DNA of 64,000 nt from Desulfitobacterium sp038181555. GTDB taxonomy: Bacteria > Bacillota > Desulfitobacteriia > Desulfitobacteriales > Desulfitobacteriaceae. This document shows positions 40,610 through 50,501 of this stretch, in pieces. Below the pieces are notes generated by a model, which worked only from the letters and a program-made list of their open reading frames with translations, was not told the DNA's origin and made no database searches. The position numbers and the translations under genes were made by a program. Each line of letters opens with the position of its first letter. The stretch's first letter is position 1. Location of the stretch: the NCBI RefSeq assembly GCF_038181555.1, contig NZ_JBBWUA010000004.1, positions 124,001-188,000 on the forward strand, read 5' to 3'.

Positions 40610-41536
40610 ATGTGGATACTATTTACATGCCTTATTGTAGGAGCTGTGGTAGGGTGGTTTCGAGTGTTCCCGAAGCGACTCCTTGATCAGGCGGGACGAG
40701 GCATGATGCTTGGGGTTGTGCTCCTTTTATTAACCATGGGTCTACGCATCGGTGTAGACAGGAATGCTCTTTCCCAACTGGGAAGCTTTGGGTTTCAGGC
40801 CTTTATCTTTGCAGTCGCGGCCATACTAGGCAGTGTAGTGGCTGTGCAAATTCTTGAGAAGTTATTTATCGGGAAATCGCCTTTATTTCCCGAACACGAT
40901 ACTTTGGAGGTTAGCGCAACAGAGTTAGGTCATCCTCACCGAATGACAGCTGCTATAATGGGGGCGTTTGCGCTAGGAATTTTATCGGGAATGACCTTCT
41001 TTCCCGAAACGTGGACGAATACATTGCCTTTGATTACGGATCTTGCCCTCGATTTTACCCTCGTAATGGTCGGAATTGATTTGGGAATGAATCGTGAGAT
41101 TTGGAAACATATGATTAAAGTGGGTTGGCAGGTATTCTTAGCACCAATAGGGGTAGTCCTGGGTAGTATTCTTGCGGCAATGGTGGTTGGCCTATGCTTC
41201 GGCTGGGATTTCCGAGAAGGTGGAGCAGTGGGAGCTGGGTTTGGCTGGTATAGTTTATCCGGAGTTCTGATTTCTGATCTTCACTCGGTTTCTTTAGGAA
41301 CGATTGCCTTTTTGAGCAATATTTTTAGAGAGGTCTTAGCAATTGTTTTTGCTCCCTTTTTGGCAAAGAAGTTGGGGCCTCTGGCGCTGGTAGCTCCCAG
41401 TGGAGCTACGGCAATGGATTCGACTTTGCCAGTGCTGGTCGCTGTTGGTCCGAAAGGGATTGGTATCGTGGCCATAATCAGTGGACTTTCCTTATCCCTC
41501 CTTGTTCCTGTTTTAGTGCCCTTAGTTTTAGGATAA
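40610..41536 (+). CDS. LysO-family (DUF340) lysine exporter-like membrane protein
   Basis: 308 residues, about eight helices. The C-terminal half carries the LysO blocks TLVMVGIDLGMNR, GAGFGWYSLSGVLISD and PSGATAMDSTLPVL. E. coli LysO exports lysine and thialysine; the substrate here is inferred by family only. ATG with AGAATGGAGAAC upstream. It lies directly after the DnaA-box region. Confidence 0.85.
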   Translation: MWILFTCLIVGAVVGWFRVFPKRLLDQAGRGMMLGVVLLLLTMGLRIGVDRNALSQLGSFGFQAFIFAVAAILGSVVAVQILEKLFIGKSPLFPEHDTLEVSATELGHPHRMTAAIMGAFALGILSGMTFFPETWTNTLPLITDLALDFTLVMVGIDLGMNREIWKHMIKVGWQVFLAPIGVVLGSILAAMVVGLCFGWDFREGGAVGAGFGWYSLSGVLISDLHSVSLGTIAFLSNIFREVLAIVFAPFLAKKLGPLALVAPSGATAMDSTLPVLVAVGPKGIGIVAIISGLSLSLLVPVLVPLVLG

Positions 41537-41626
41537 AATCGAAGATTGGAGAAGGAATCCTCTAATATGTGCCGAACTCATTTAATAGTCTGACATATTT
41601 TTGCAAGCGATTTGGAGGATTATCGG

Positions 41627-42202
41627 GTGGCTGAAGAAAAGAGTTTACTTCGAGAAAAGGTTCTATCCCTTCGCGCAACACTGACTCAAGAAGAGCGGGC
41701 TGAGTATAGTCAGAGGATTCGGGGTTACGTGACTCGGACTCCTGAGTTTTTGGAAGCCAGCACGATCATGCTCTTTCTTAATTTTCGCGATGAGTTTGAG
41801 ACTACTGAATTGGCTCAGCAAGTCCTTGATTCAGGGAAGCGATTAGTTCTGCCACGTTGTGCCCCTAAAAGTGTGCTTATGCTATCCCAGATTGAAGATT
41901 TGGAAAAGGATATTGAACCGGGTATGTGGGGGATTCGCGAACCGAAAAAAGAAGGCCTCATACGTGTTCATCCTGAAGAAATCGATTGTATACTTGTCCC
42001 TGGAGCAGCCTTTGATATGCAGGGTAATCGCTTAGGCTATGGTGGGGGTTACTATGATCGTTTTTTTGAACGTGTAAGAGATAAAACACCTAAGATAGCG
42101 CTTGCTTTTCACTGCCAGATTGTCGATAGTATCCCGGTTGAGGTTTACGATAAAAAGATAGATGCGTTAATCACTGAGCTGGGTATCATGCGTTTTGAAT
42201 AA
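41627..42202 (+). CDS. 5-formyltetrahydrofolate cyclo-ligase
   Basis: 191 residues. Converts 5-formyl-THF with ATP to 5,10-methenyl-THF. Family motifs: an N-terminal Lys/Arg region, the phosphate loop GMWGIREP and the C-terminal VPGAAFDMQGNRLGYGGGYYDRF. GTG 41627 is preferred (TTTGGAGG 8 nt before); the TTG at 41612 overlaps that site. Its position just before the formate dehydrogenase genes fits one-carbon (Wood-Ljungdahl-type) metabolism. Confidence 0.93.
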   Translation: MAEEKSLLREKVLSLRATLTQEERAEYSQRIRGYVTRTPEFLEASTIMLFLNFRDEFETTELAQQVLDSGKRLVLPRCAPKSVLMLSQIEDLEKDIEPGMWGIREPKKEGLIRVHPEEIDCILVPGAAFDMQGNRLGYGGGYYDRFFERVRDKTPKIALAFHCQIVDSIPVEVYDKKIDALITELGIMRFE

Positions 42203-42241
42203 CGCTTTGATTTTTTGGAAAAAGGGAAAGGGAGGAATATA

Positions 42242-42727
42242 GTGGTGTGTCAGGAGTGCAAGGAGCTAGTTGATCCAAAAGAAGAGAAATTGGATGGTAT
42301 TATCGCTCGTTTTAAGCATGAGAAAGGGGCGCTTATTCCCGTCCTACAGGGAGCACAAGAACTATATGGATACTTACCTGAACATGTTATCAAACTTATA
42401 AGTAAGGACTTGCGTATTCCTATTGCTAAAGTTTATGGTGTGGTCACCTTTTATGCTCAGTTTCGTCTTGCCCCCATGGGGCGCAATGTGATTAGTGTTT
42501 GTCTCGGTACGGCTTGTCATGTTCGTGGAGGAGCCAAAGTTCTTGAAGCTATTGAGAAAGTGACGAAGATCAAAGACGGGCAGACATCAGCTGATGGACA
42601 ATATACTCTAGAAATTGTCAACTGTATCGGAGCCTGTGGTTTAGCTCCTGTAATGTCCATTAATGGCAATGTACATGGTCGCTTAAATCCGGAGCAAATC
42701 CCGGGAATCCTGGCAGAGTATAAGTAG
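42242..42727 (+). CDS. NuoE-like 2Fe-2S subunit of formate dehydrogenase
   Basis: 161 residues, thioredoxin-like 2Fe-2S protein. Ligands are CLGTACHVRG and CIGACGLAP (C-x4-C and C-x3-C). Family text around GALIPVLQGAQELYGYLP and KVYGVVTFYAQF is typical of NuoE/HndA. It starts at GTG 42242 (GGGAGG 6 nt upstream) or 42245. First gene of the three-subunit NAD-linked formate dehydrogenase and passes electrons between the FMN subunit and the catalytic subunit. Confidence 0.93.
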   Translation: MVCQECKELVDPKEEKLDGIIARFKHEKGALIPVLQGAQELYGYLPEHVIKLISKDLRIPIAKVYGVVTFYAQFRLAPMGRNVISVCLGTACHVRGGAKVLEAIEKVTKIKDGQTSADGQYTLEIVNCIGACGLAPVMSINGNVHGRLNPEQIPGILAEYK

Positions 42728-42738
42728 GAGGAATAGGG

Positions 42739-44532
42739 ATGAACAGTGAAGCTAGAAAGCAGGTTTTTGTCTGTGCCGGAACAGGTTGTGTGGCCTCGGG
42801 AGCTAATAAAATCATCGATTTGCTCCGGGCGGAGGTCGCAAGCCAAGGAATAACTGAGAGTGTCGATATAATAGCCACCGGCTGTCATGGTTTTTGTGAA
42901 CAAGGGCCGACCTTATTCATCGAGCCAGAGAAAAAGTTCTATCGCCACATCCAAGCGGAAGACGTGCGAGAGATTGTCGAGAAAGATTTAGCTCAAGATC
43001 AAAAGGTTGAGAGACTTTTATACAAAGAACCACTGACAGGTGAGTTGGCAGTCACCTATGGGGATATCAACTTTTTCGCCAAGCAGAGCCGCATTGCGCT
43101 TAAAAATTGTGGATTTATTGATCCGAACAAAATCGAGGATTATCTAGCACAGGGTGGATTCGAAGGCTTAAAGAAAGCTCTACTGCTGACTCCCGATGAG
43201 GTTATCGAGGAAGTGAAGGCTTCCGGACTACGGGGACGTGGTGGCGCCGGGTTTCCTACAGGTTTGAAATGGGGCTTGTGTCGCTCTAATCCTGGTGATA
43301 AGAAATATGTCATCTGCAATGCTGATGAAGGAGATCCGGGAGCCTTTATGGATCGCGGTCTTCTCGAAGGAGATCCACAATCGGTTATTGAGGGCATGCT
43401 AATCGGAGCCTACGCGATCGGAGCCGATGAAGGATATGTATATTGTCGTGCTGAGTACCCCTTAGCAATTAGAAATTTCCAGATTGCCATTGCTCAAGCT
43501 ACGGAAGCAGGATATTTGGGTGATAATATCCTTGGTTCAGGATTTAATTTCCACCTGAAAATCTATGCGGGTGCCGGAGCGTTTGTCTGCGGCGAGGAAA
43601 CGGCTTTAATGGCCTCTATCGAAGGAAAGAGAGGAATGCCTAGGGTTCGTCCACCATTTCCTGCTCAAAGCGGTTTGTGGGGTAAACCAACCAATATCAA
43701 TAACGTGGAGACTTGGTCCAATATTCCTCATATTTTGAGGAATGGGGCATCTTGGTATACTCAGTTCGGAACCGAAAAGAGTAAAGGAACTAAAATTTTC
43801 GCTTTGACAGGTAAAGTTAATAACACCGGGTTAGTAGAAGTTCCCATGGGCATGCCTCTCAGAGAAATTATCTTTGATATCGGCGGCGGGGTTGCAGACG
43901 GTAAGCAGTTTAAGGCTGTGCAAATTGGTGGCCCTTCCGGTAGCTGCTTGCCGGCAGAGCTGCTGGACCTGCCAGTTGAGTATGATGCTTTAGCTAAAGC
44001 CGGTGCTATGGTCGGTTCCGGTGGTCTGGTCGTGATGGATGAGACTACCTGTATGGTGGACATAGCCAAATTTTTTGTTAACTTCTCTCAAGAGGAGTCT
44101 TGCGGCAAATGCACACCCTGCCGTGAGGGCAATAAACGAATGTGGGAAATACTCGACCGGATTTCTCGAGGTGAGGGAAAGATGGCAGATCTGGATAAAC
44201 TAGAGCAGCTGGCCCTCACTATTAAGGAGACTTCACTTTGTGGTTTAGGACAGAATGCACCTAATCCCGTTCTTGCCGCCTTAAAGTACTTCCGCGAAGA
44301 ATTTGTCGAGCATATCGAAGCTAGGAAGTGTCGAGCGGGAGCATGCAGTGAACTCCTATCCTATTCGATTGATGCCGAGAAATGCAAGAAATGCGGTCTC
44401 TGTGCTAAAAATTGCCCGGTGAACTGTATCGCTGGGAATAAGAATACCCCCTATGTTATTGATGGGGACAAATGTATCAGTTGCGGAAGCTGTATGGATT
44501 CCTGTAAATTTGGCGCGGTCATCCGGGCCTAA
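42739..44532 (+). CDS. NuoF-like NAD(H)/FMN subunit of formate dehydrogenase
   Basis: 597 residues. Order: an N-terminal 2Fe-2S thioredoxin-like domain (CAGTGCVASGA), the NADH/FMN domain (GRGGAGFPTGLKW, ICNADEGDPGAFMDR), an SLBB domain, the 4Fe-4S motif CGKCTPCREG, and two C-terminal 4Fe-4S ferredoxin motifs (CKKCGLCAKNCP, CISCGSCMDSC). The domain set matches HydB/HndC and electron-bifurcating formate dehydrogenases, so it oxidises or reduces NAD(P) and may also couple to ferredoxin. ATG behind AGGAGGAAT, 11 nt after the NuoE-like gene. Confidence 0.94.
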   Translation: MNSEARKQVFVCAGTGCVASGANKIIDLLRAEVASQGITESVDIIATGCHGFCEQGPTLFIEPEKKFYRHIQAEDVREIVEKDLAQDQKVERLLYKEPLTGELAVTYGDINFFAKQSRIALKNCGFIDPNKIEDYLAQGGFEGLKKALLLTPDEVIEEVKASGLRGRGGAGFPTGLKWGLCRSNPGDKKYVICNADEGDPGAFMDRGLLEGDPQSVIEGMLIGAYAIGADEGYVYCRAEYPLAIRNFQIAIAQATEAGYLGDNILGSGFNFHLKIYAGAGAFVCGEETALMASIEGKRGMPRVRPPFPAQSGLWGKPTNINNVETWSNIPHILRNGASWYTQFGTEKSKGTKIFALTGKVNNTGLVEVPMGMPLREIIFDIGGGVADGKQFKAVQIGGPSGSCLPAELLDLPVEYDALAKAGAMVGSGGLVVMDETTCMVDIAKFFVNFSQEESCGKCTPCREGNKRMWEILDRISRGEGKMADLDKLEQLALTIKETSLCGLGQNAPNPVLAALKYFREEFVEHIEARKCRAGACSELLSYSIDAEKCKKCGLCAKNCPVNCIAGNKNTPYVIDGDKCISCGSCMDSCKFGAVIRA

Positions 44533-44549
44533 AAGAAGGGGTGGATTTG

Positions 44550-47243
44550 GTGGAATGGCTTAATTTAACCATTGATGAAAAGGAAGTAGTAGTGCCTAAA
44601 GGAAGCACGGTCTTAGAGGCATGCCGAATGCACGATATCCCAGTGCCGACCCTTTGTCAGGATCCGGAGCTAACCAATGCCGGTGCCTGTCGTCTTTGTA
44701 TTGTCGAGATCGAAGGCATGCGCAATCTGCCGCCGTCTTGCGTTACCCAGGTGACCCAAGGAATGGTTGTCAAAACTCAGACCCCAAAGGTTCGCAATTC
44801 CCGTAAGGTGATTTTGGAGCTCTTAGTGGCGAACCACCCCTTGGATTGCATGACCTGTCAGAAGATGGGGGATTGTTCCCTTGCTGAATATGCTTATGAA
44901 TATGGTGTAACAGGTGAAGATTACCGAGGGGATCGGCGTGAGCTTCCCCTTGATGACAGCAATCCCTTTATTCTCAGAGATCCGAATAAATGTATTCTTT
45001 GTGGCAAATGTGTACGGGCCTGCGAAGAGATCCAAGGGCGCAGCGTGTTAGATTTCTTTAAGAGGGGCTTTGACTCCCAAGTGGGACCAGCCTTTGACGT
45101 TCCTTATAGTGAATCGGAATGTGTATTCTGCGGTTCTTGTGTTTCTGTCTGTCCTGTAGGAGCCTTGGTGGAGAAAAAGATGGTTGGTCAAGGTCGGGCC
45201 TGGAATATCGAAAAAGTCCAGACTACCTGCCCTTTCTGCGGCACAGGCTGCAACTTTGATCTAAATGTCAGCAATGGCAAAGTCATCGGTGTAACCTCCA
45301 ATCCTGAGGCGCCAGTGAATGGCAAAGCCCTCTGTGTCAAAGGCCGTTTTGGGATGGACCTGATCCATAGTCCTGAGCGCCTAACTACCCCGCTGATCAA
45401 AAAGGATGGAGAATTTGTCCCGACCAGCTGGGATGAAGCTCTTGATTTGATCGCTGACAAGTTCACAGAGATCAAAGGTCAATACGGAGCGGATTCTATA
45501 GCGGCCCTTAGCTCAGCTCGTTGTACCAATGAAGAAAACTACCTGATGCAAAAATTCATGCGCGCGGTGATCGGCACCAATAACGTCGATCACTGCGCAC
45601 GTACCTGACACGCTCCCACTGTGGCAGGTCTTGCCACTTCATTTGGCTCAGGAGCGATGACTAATTCCATCAATGAAATACCTAATTCCCAAGTTATGTT
45701 TGTAATCGGTTCCAATACCACTGAAGCCCATCCGATCATCGGTACCAAGATGAAGCAAGCTCTGGCAAGGGGAGCCAAGCTGATTGTAGCTGATCCCCGG
45801 GAGATTGAGTTGGCCGAGGATGCGCATGTTTGGTTGAGGTTAAAGCCAGGTACGGATATTGCCCTGATCAACGGGATAATGAATATTATACTGGAGAACG
45901 GCTGGGAGGATCGTGCCTTTATTGAGGAGCGGACCGAAGGTTATGCAGAACTCCTAGAAAACCTTAAAGCTTTTCCGCCAGAGGAAGTCAGCAAAATTAC
46001 TGGGGTTCCTATCGAGCTGATGACTGAGGCTGCCCGCCTCTACACCAGTGTGGACCGTGCTCAAATTTTCTACACCTTGGGTATTACAGAGCACGTTTAT
46101 GGCACAGATAATGTAATGTCCCTGGCCAATTTAGCGATGCTGACCGGCAATATCGGGAAGGAAAGCTCCGGCGTCAACCCGCTGCGTGGGCAGAACAATG
46201 TGCAGGGAGCCTGTGATATGGGGGCACTGCCGAACGTTTACACCGGTTATCAGAGCGTTACCAACCCCGCTGCACGGGCTAAGTTTGAAGAGGCCTGGGG
46301 AGTTACCCTCAACCCTAATCCAGGCTTCATGATTCCTGATATGTTTGACTCAGGGGTCAAGCGGGAATTGAGAGCTATGTATGTCATGGGTGAAGACCCT
46401 TTGCTTACTGATGCCGATGCCAATCATGTGCGTAAGGGTCTGGAGACACTGGATTTCCTTGTTGTTCAAAACATTTTCATGTCGGAGACTGCTGAACTGG
46501 CCGATGTAATTCTACCTGGCGCCAGCTTTGCAGAAAAGGACGGCACCTTCACGAATACCGAGCGGCGGGTGCAAAGGGTTAATCGGGCAATTAAGCCTAT
46601 CGGCGACGCGAGGGCAGATTGGGAAATCATTTGCGATCTTGCCACGCGGATGGGGTATCCCATGACTTACGAATCTCCGGCGGAAATCATGCAGGAGATT
46701 GCTACTCTGACGCCTGCATTTGCTGGAATCACCTATGGACGTCTGGGCAATCAGGGTCTGCAATGGCCGGTTCCCCATGCCGAGCATCCGGGAACAAAAT
46801 TCCTGCATGAAGGGAAATTTACTCGCGGCAAAGGCTTGTTCATGGCGATTGAGCATCAAGTGCCGGATGAGCTGCCTGATGAAGAGTATCCATTCCTACT
46901 GACCACGGGCCGTAAGCTGCAACACTACAATATCTCCACCCGTTTTTCAGCGGCGCTGGATGAGCATGCGCCAGAGGAATTGGCTGAGCTTAATCCTAAG
47001 GATGCTAAACGATTGGGGATCCAAGACGGTGAAATAGTTAAAGTAGTTTCCCGCCGCGGTGAGGTAGTGACTAAGGTCTGGGTAACCAAACGAGTCCCAC
47101 CAGGAGTTCTCTTTATGACCCTACATTACAAGGAGTCTCCGACGAATGTCTTGACGAACGGGGCGTATGATAAAGTAACTAAGACCTATGAGTATAAGGT
47201 CTGCGGTGTGCGGGTGGAACCACTAAAGCAACCTGCACGATAA
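44550..47243 (+). CDS. fdhA: Selenocysteine formate dehydrogenase catalytic subunit
   Basis: About 897 residues, read through an in-frame TGA at 45606-45608 as selenocysteine (residue 353). N-terminus: NuoG-type 2Fe-2S (CRMHDIPVPTLC, CRLC), a His-Cys3 cluster (HPLDCMTCQKMGDC) and two 4Fe-4S motifs (CILCGKCVRAC, CVFCGSCVSVC). The molybdopterin domain follows, with CPFCGTGCNFDL; then DHCART-Sec-HAPTVAGLA. The text around Sec matches FdhF-type enzymes. It interconverts formate and CO2 at a Mo or W bis-pterin site. GTG 44550 fits the AGAAGGGG site; the GTG at 44541 is an alternative. Not a pseudogene: the frame continues for 545 codons after the TGA and a SECIS hairpin follows. Confidence 0.95.
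45606..45637 (+). promoter_or_regulatory. Selenocysteine codon and bacterial SECIS hairpin
   Basis: TGA at 45606-45608, then a stem GTGGCA (45621-45626) with TGCCAC (45632-45637) and loop GGTCT. The loop has the G and U bound by SelB, and the stem lies 12 nt after the UGA. The same loop GGUCU occurs in E. coli fdhF. Confidence 0.9.
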
Positions 47244-47297
47244 GGGAAACTTGCACCAGACAGAGCTCGCTTTGTCTGGTGCTTAGTTGACTTTCCC
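47244..47297. repeat. Palindromic intergenic element, copy 2
   Basis: Arms GGGAAACTTGC and GCTTAGTTGACTTTCCC enclose the stem CACCAGACA/TGTCTGGTG. The arms match those of copy 1 at 23138 (in the opposite direction) while the stem sequence differs. It starts right after the fdhA stop codon. Confidence 0.62.
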
Positions 47298-47307
47298 TCA
47301 TAGAGGA

Positions 47308-47341
47308 GGACAAGTCAACGCAAGCAAGCTAGTTTCCTATG
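47308..47341. repeat. Palindromic element, degenerate copy 3
   Basis: GGACAAGTCAACG, then GCAAGCTAGTTTCCTAT: both arms of the element with almost no stem. A further degenerate set (GGAAACTCGCGACAG to TTGACTAGC) lies at 47354-47422. Confidence 0.45.
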
Positions 47342-47558
47342 TGCGCTGAGAGGATAAAGGAAACTCGCGACAGGCTGAGTTTTAACTCATATTAGGGAAT
47401 TGACTAATTGACTAGCCCGTATATGGGATAAGTTTACAGGAGTGTCAAGGGTATTCATTCAGTGTATACCCTTGACACTTCTACTTTATAGTAAGGGTTT
47501 GCCTGTGTTACAATAAAGACAGATTTAAAGCATTGATAGTGCAAAGGAGACATATGTG

Positions 47559-48173
47559 ATGGGTGCTAATCACGGACAACACCTTTTGCCCATGACTGGA
47601 ATAATCTTATCTGGAGGTAAAAGTTCCCGCATGGGAAGCAATAAGGCCTTTATCGAATGGGATGGCGTACCACTTATTGAGAGAAGTCTATCTGCATTAA
47701 GGATGGTTTTTTCGGAAGTAGTCGTTAGCAGCAATCATCCAGAGTTATACGCTAGCTATGATGTTCAGGTGGTTAAGGATAACTATCCGGATCGGGGTCC
47801 TCTTGGAGGTTTAGAAGCTTGTCTAAGAGTAGCCCGCTATGATCATACATTTTTTGTAGCCTGTGATATGCCCTTCTTGAACTCGGAAGTGATTCGTTTC
47901 ATGGCCAGGGAGATTGACGAAAAGGATATTTTGGCCCCGGAGATAGGTGGAGGATTTTATCCTCTCCATGCCTTCTACCATAAAAGCTGCCTGCCCGTCA
48001 TTGAAAAGCAGTTAATGGCCAACCGCTTAAGCTTGAGAGACGTTTTTCGTCTGTGTAGCGTTCACTTTCTAAGAGAAGAAGATTTTCGAGACTTTCCAGA
48101 GATTCAACTGAATTTAAGTAGCGTCAATACTCCCCAAGAGTGTTTAGCGCTAAAAAAACAACAGATGTCTTGA
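47559..48173 (+). CDS. mobA: Molybdenum cofactor guanylyltransferase MobA
   Basis: 204 residues. GIILSGGKSSRMGSNKAFIEW is the nucleotide-binding loop of MobA; DRGPLGGLEACLR and FFVACDMPFL follow, with the metal-binding Asp. Joins GMP to molybdopterin to form the guanine-dinucleotide cofactor that FdhA-type enzymes bind in pairs. ATG 47559 with AAAGGAGA 9 nt upstream (GTG 47556 is possible). It follows the formate dehydrogenase genes, so cofactor and enzyme are linked. Confidence 0.92.
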   Translation: MGANHGQHLLPMTGIILSGGKSSRMGSNKAFIEWDGVPLIERSLSALRMVFSEVVVSSNHPELYASYDVQVVKDNYPDRGPLGGLEACLRVARYDHTFFVACDMPFLNSEVIRFMAREIDEKDILAPEIGGGFYPLHAFYHKSCLPVIEKQLMANRLSLRDVFRLCSVHFLREEDFRDFPEIQLNLSSVNTPQECLALKKQQMS

Positions 48174-48367
48174 CACAATGGCAAATTTTCTCACAGGGGT
48201 ATGCTGATAGAATCGCTTTTCACAAATGGAAAAATGGTGTATACTAAATATAAAATATCATTTATAATATGAATCATAGATATAAATCGAATACAAATGT
48301 AATAGGAATATAACAATAAGACTAATATAAGAAGAGTTTCTTCTTAATGCTTAATTAAATACGTTTT

Positions 48368-48475
48368 ATGCTCCGAAACTGGTGACCTAAAGTTTTACTA
48401 TGGTTGACCAGACTGTGTGAAAGCACCGGGTATGACTGGAAACGGTCTTGCCTCCCATTTGGAAAGGAGTCTGTA
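48368..48475 (+). promoter_or_regulatory. Molybdenum-cofactor riboswitch candidate (Moco RNA motif)
   Basis: The leader of moaA has ATGCTCCGAAAC at the 5' side, a multi-branched middle, then GGAAACGGTC, TTGCCTCCC and TTTGGAAAGGAG, matching my memory of the conserved Moco RNA core. It is directly followed by a terminator. The position before moaA agrees with the known class. I did not align it to a model. Confidence 0.78.
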
Positions 48476-48487
48476 GTAAATGCGGGA

Positions 48488-48527
48488 TAGTTCCGCGGTT
48501 GTACAGACCGTGGAGCTTTTTTTATTT
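48488..48527 (+). terminator. Intrinsic terminator of the Moco riboswitch
   Basis: GTTCCGCGGT pairs with ACCGTGGAGC (two G-U pairs) over TGTACAG, followed by seven T. It lies before the moaA ribosome site, so ligand binding likely controls read-through. Confidence 0.85.
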
Positions 48528-48569
48528 GCTTGTAGGGTAGATAGTAAAAGATGAAGGGTGAGGAAATCT

Positions 48570-49541
48570 ATGCAAGATCAATATCAGCGCAAGATTGAAT
48601 ATTTGAGGATTTCCATTACAGACCGCTGCAACCTACGCTGTCAATATTGCATGCCGGCTGAAGGAGTCCAATGGATTCCCCATGATTCTATTTTGTCCTA
48701 TGAAGAAATTTTACGCGTTATGCAGATTAGTACTTCTCTTGGATTCAAACGGTTTCGCATCACTGGGGGAGAGCCACTAGTTCGGGCAGGAGTTCTCGAC
48801 TTTTTGCAAGAAGCATCGCAAATCCCGGGAGTAGAGGATCTAATGATTACAACCAACGGTCTGCTACTTCCGGAAATGGCTGCGGATTTAAAAAAGGCCG
48901 GGGTCAGCAGAGTCAATATTAGTCTTGATACCTTCAACCCTGAAAAATTCAGAGAAATAACTCGGGGAGGGGATGTTAACAAAGTCATAGAGGGCATTCA
49001 TCGTTCCTTAGAGGTTGGTCTTCATCCCGTAAAACTCAATGTTGTGGTAGTGCGCGATCTAAATACCCATGAGCTACCTCGTTTTATGGAATTGGCTCGC
49101 GATTATCCGCTCCATGTGCGTTTTATTGAGCTTATGCCGATTGGCGTTAGCTCAGATAAACGTAACGAGTTCGTGTCGATTGATGAGATGAAAGAGAAGC
49201 TTGGTCTAGAGGGCCTTAAACCGACTCATGATATTCGAGGTGGTGGTCCTGCAGAATATATCACTTCTGAAGGTTTTAAAGGCAGCATTGGTTTTATCAG
49301 TGCTCTAAGCAAACATTTTTGTAACACCTGCAATCGGGTCCGTTTAACACCTGATGGGAAGTTGCGTTTGTGCCTGCATAGCGCGAATGAATTAGATTTT
49401 CGCAAATTGCTGAGATCTGACAAGAGTGATGAAGAAGTCAAACAAGCTTTGTCAGAGGCCATTTGGTATAAACCGGCAGAGCATCACATGAATAATGAAG
49501 CTTGGCAAGATCAGCGGATCATGTCTCAGATTGGAGGATAA
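48570..49541 (+). CDS. moaA: GTP 3',8-cyclase MoaA
   Basis: 323 residues, radical-SAM enzyme for the first step of molybdopterin synthesis. N-terminal cluster DRCNLRCQYCMP, GGEPL nearby for SAM, and the second cluster CNTCNRVRLTPDGKLRLC at the C-terminal side. The usual terminal GG is present (QIGG). ATG 48570 with AAGGGTGAGG upstream; GTG at 48558 overlaps that site. Coupled to moaC, whose ATG touches the stop codon. Confidence 0.95.
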   Translation: MQDQYQRKIEYLRISITDRCNLRCQYCMPAEGVQWIPHDSILSYEEILRVMQISTSLGFKRFRITGGEPLVRAGVLDFLQEASQIPGVEDLMITTNGLLLPEMAADLKKAGVSRVNISLDTFNPEKFREITRGGDVNKVIEGIHRSLEVGLHPVKLNVVVVRDLNTHELPRFMELARDYPLHVRFIELMPIGVSSDKRNEFVSIDEMKEKLGLEGLKPTHDIRGGGPAEYITSEGFKGSIGFISALSKHFCNTCNRVRLTPDGKLRLCLHSANELDFRKLLRSDKSDEEVKQALSEAIWYKPAEHHMNNEAWQDQRIMSQIGG

Positions 49542-49543
49542 TG

Positions 49544-50029
49544 ATGGAGTTAACGCACTTTGATGAAGAAGGTCGGGCAAAGATGGTCGATGTCTCAGAT
49601 AAGTCGGAGACCATGCGGGTAGCGACAGCTCGAGGTAAGATAGAAATGCAGCCGGAAACTTTGGAAAGAATTCGCTCGGGGCAGATCGCCAAAGGTGATG
49701 TTCTAGCGGTAGCCCAAGTGGCTGGAATTATGGCAGCAAAGCAAACGTCTCAGCTTATTCCCATGTGCCACCCTCTAGCTATCACCGGGGCGAAGCTGAA
49801 CTTTGAGATCGTTCCTCCCAGGACCATCGAAGTTGAAGGGATCGTCAAAGTTACTGGGAAGACGGGGGTCGAGATGGAAGCACTGACGGCAGTCAGTGTA
49901 GCGGCCTTGACTATATATGACATGTGCAAAGCCATTGATAAAACGATGGTTATCGGAGAGATTCGCCTTATGGAGAAAACCGGAGGCAAGAGCGGACATT
50001 TCGTTCGGAAAGAAGATCATAACGGGTGA
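49544..50029 (+). CDS. moaC: Cyclic pyranopterin monophosphate synthase MoaC
   Basis: 161 residues. Second step of molybdopterin synthesis after MoaA. Family text: MVDVSDKSETMRVATA, LIPMCHPLAITGAKL and GVEMEALTAVSVAALTIYDMCKA, including the catalytic Lys/Asp region. Either ATG at 49541 or 49544 works; GGAGG is better spaced for 49544. Confidence 0.95.
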   Translation: MELTHFDEEGRAKMVDVSDKSETMRVATARGKIEMQPETLERIRSGQIAKGDVLAVAQVAGIMAAKQTSQLIPMCHPLAITGAKLNFEIVPPRTIEVEGIVKVTGKTGVEMEALTAVSVAALTIYDMCKAIDKTMVIGEIRLMEKTGGKSGHFVRKEDHNG

Positions 50030-50066
50030 AGCTATGAACTCGAGTAAGAATTTGGAGGAAAAGAAA

Positions 50067-50501
50067 ATGGCTAAAATTATTGCAGTATGTACCAGTGAGA
50101 AAAAAGGTATGCGAAAGAAAAATGTGGGCGAAGGGGTACTAAAGGTAAACTTCGGGATTGAAGGAGATGCTCATGGTGGAGATTGGCACCGGCAAGTAAG
50201 CTTATTGGCGATGGAAAGCATTAAGAAAATGCAAGATATGGGACTTGATGTTGGACCGGGGGATTTCGCTGAAAACCTGACCACAGAGGGGATTGACCTC
50301 GTCAGCTTGCCCATTGGCACGAAAGTCAAGATCGGCGAGTCCGGTGTTGGGGAAGTGACTCAGATCGGGAAAGAGTGCCATACTCGATGTGCTATCTACT
50401 ATCAAGCAGGTGACTGTGTTATGCCTAAGGAAGGAATCTTTATCCGTGTTTTAGAAGGTGGACCGATTAGTGTCGGAGATGTCGTAGAGGTGATGGAGTA
50501 A
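50067..50501 (+). CDS. MOSC-domain protein
   Basis: 144 residues, a stand-alone MOSC domain: GIEGDAHGGDWHRQVSLL opens it, and the conserved Cys lies in IGKECHTRCAIYY. MOSC domains relate to sulfuration or insertion of molybdenum cofactor. ATG at 50067 is chosen for TTTGGAGG upstream; longer in-frame readings overlap moaC. It overlaps mogA by one base. Confidence 0.88.
   Translation: MAKIIAVCTSEKKGMRKKNVGEGVLKVNFGIEGDAHGGDWHRQVSLLAMESIKKMQDMGLDVGPGDFAENLTTEGIDLVSLPIGTKVKIGESGVGEVTQIGKECHTRCAIYYQAGDCVMPKEGIFIRVLEGGPISVGDVVEVME

Noticed and set aside
45606..45608. In-frame stop splitting fdhA into two genes
   Set aside because: The codon sits at the known selenocysteine position, a SECIS hairpin follows, and the frame continues with intact motifs to 47243.
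47440..47482. Long stem AGTGTCAAGGGTAT/ATACCCTTGACACT as a terminator
   Set aside because: The stem is strong but no T run follows, so its role is uncertain; left unassigned next to the palindromic elements.
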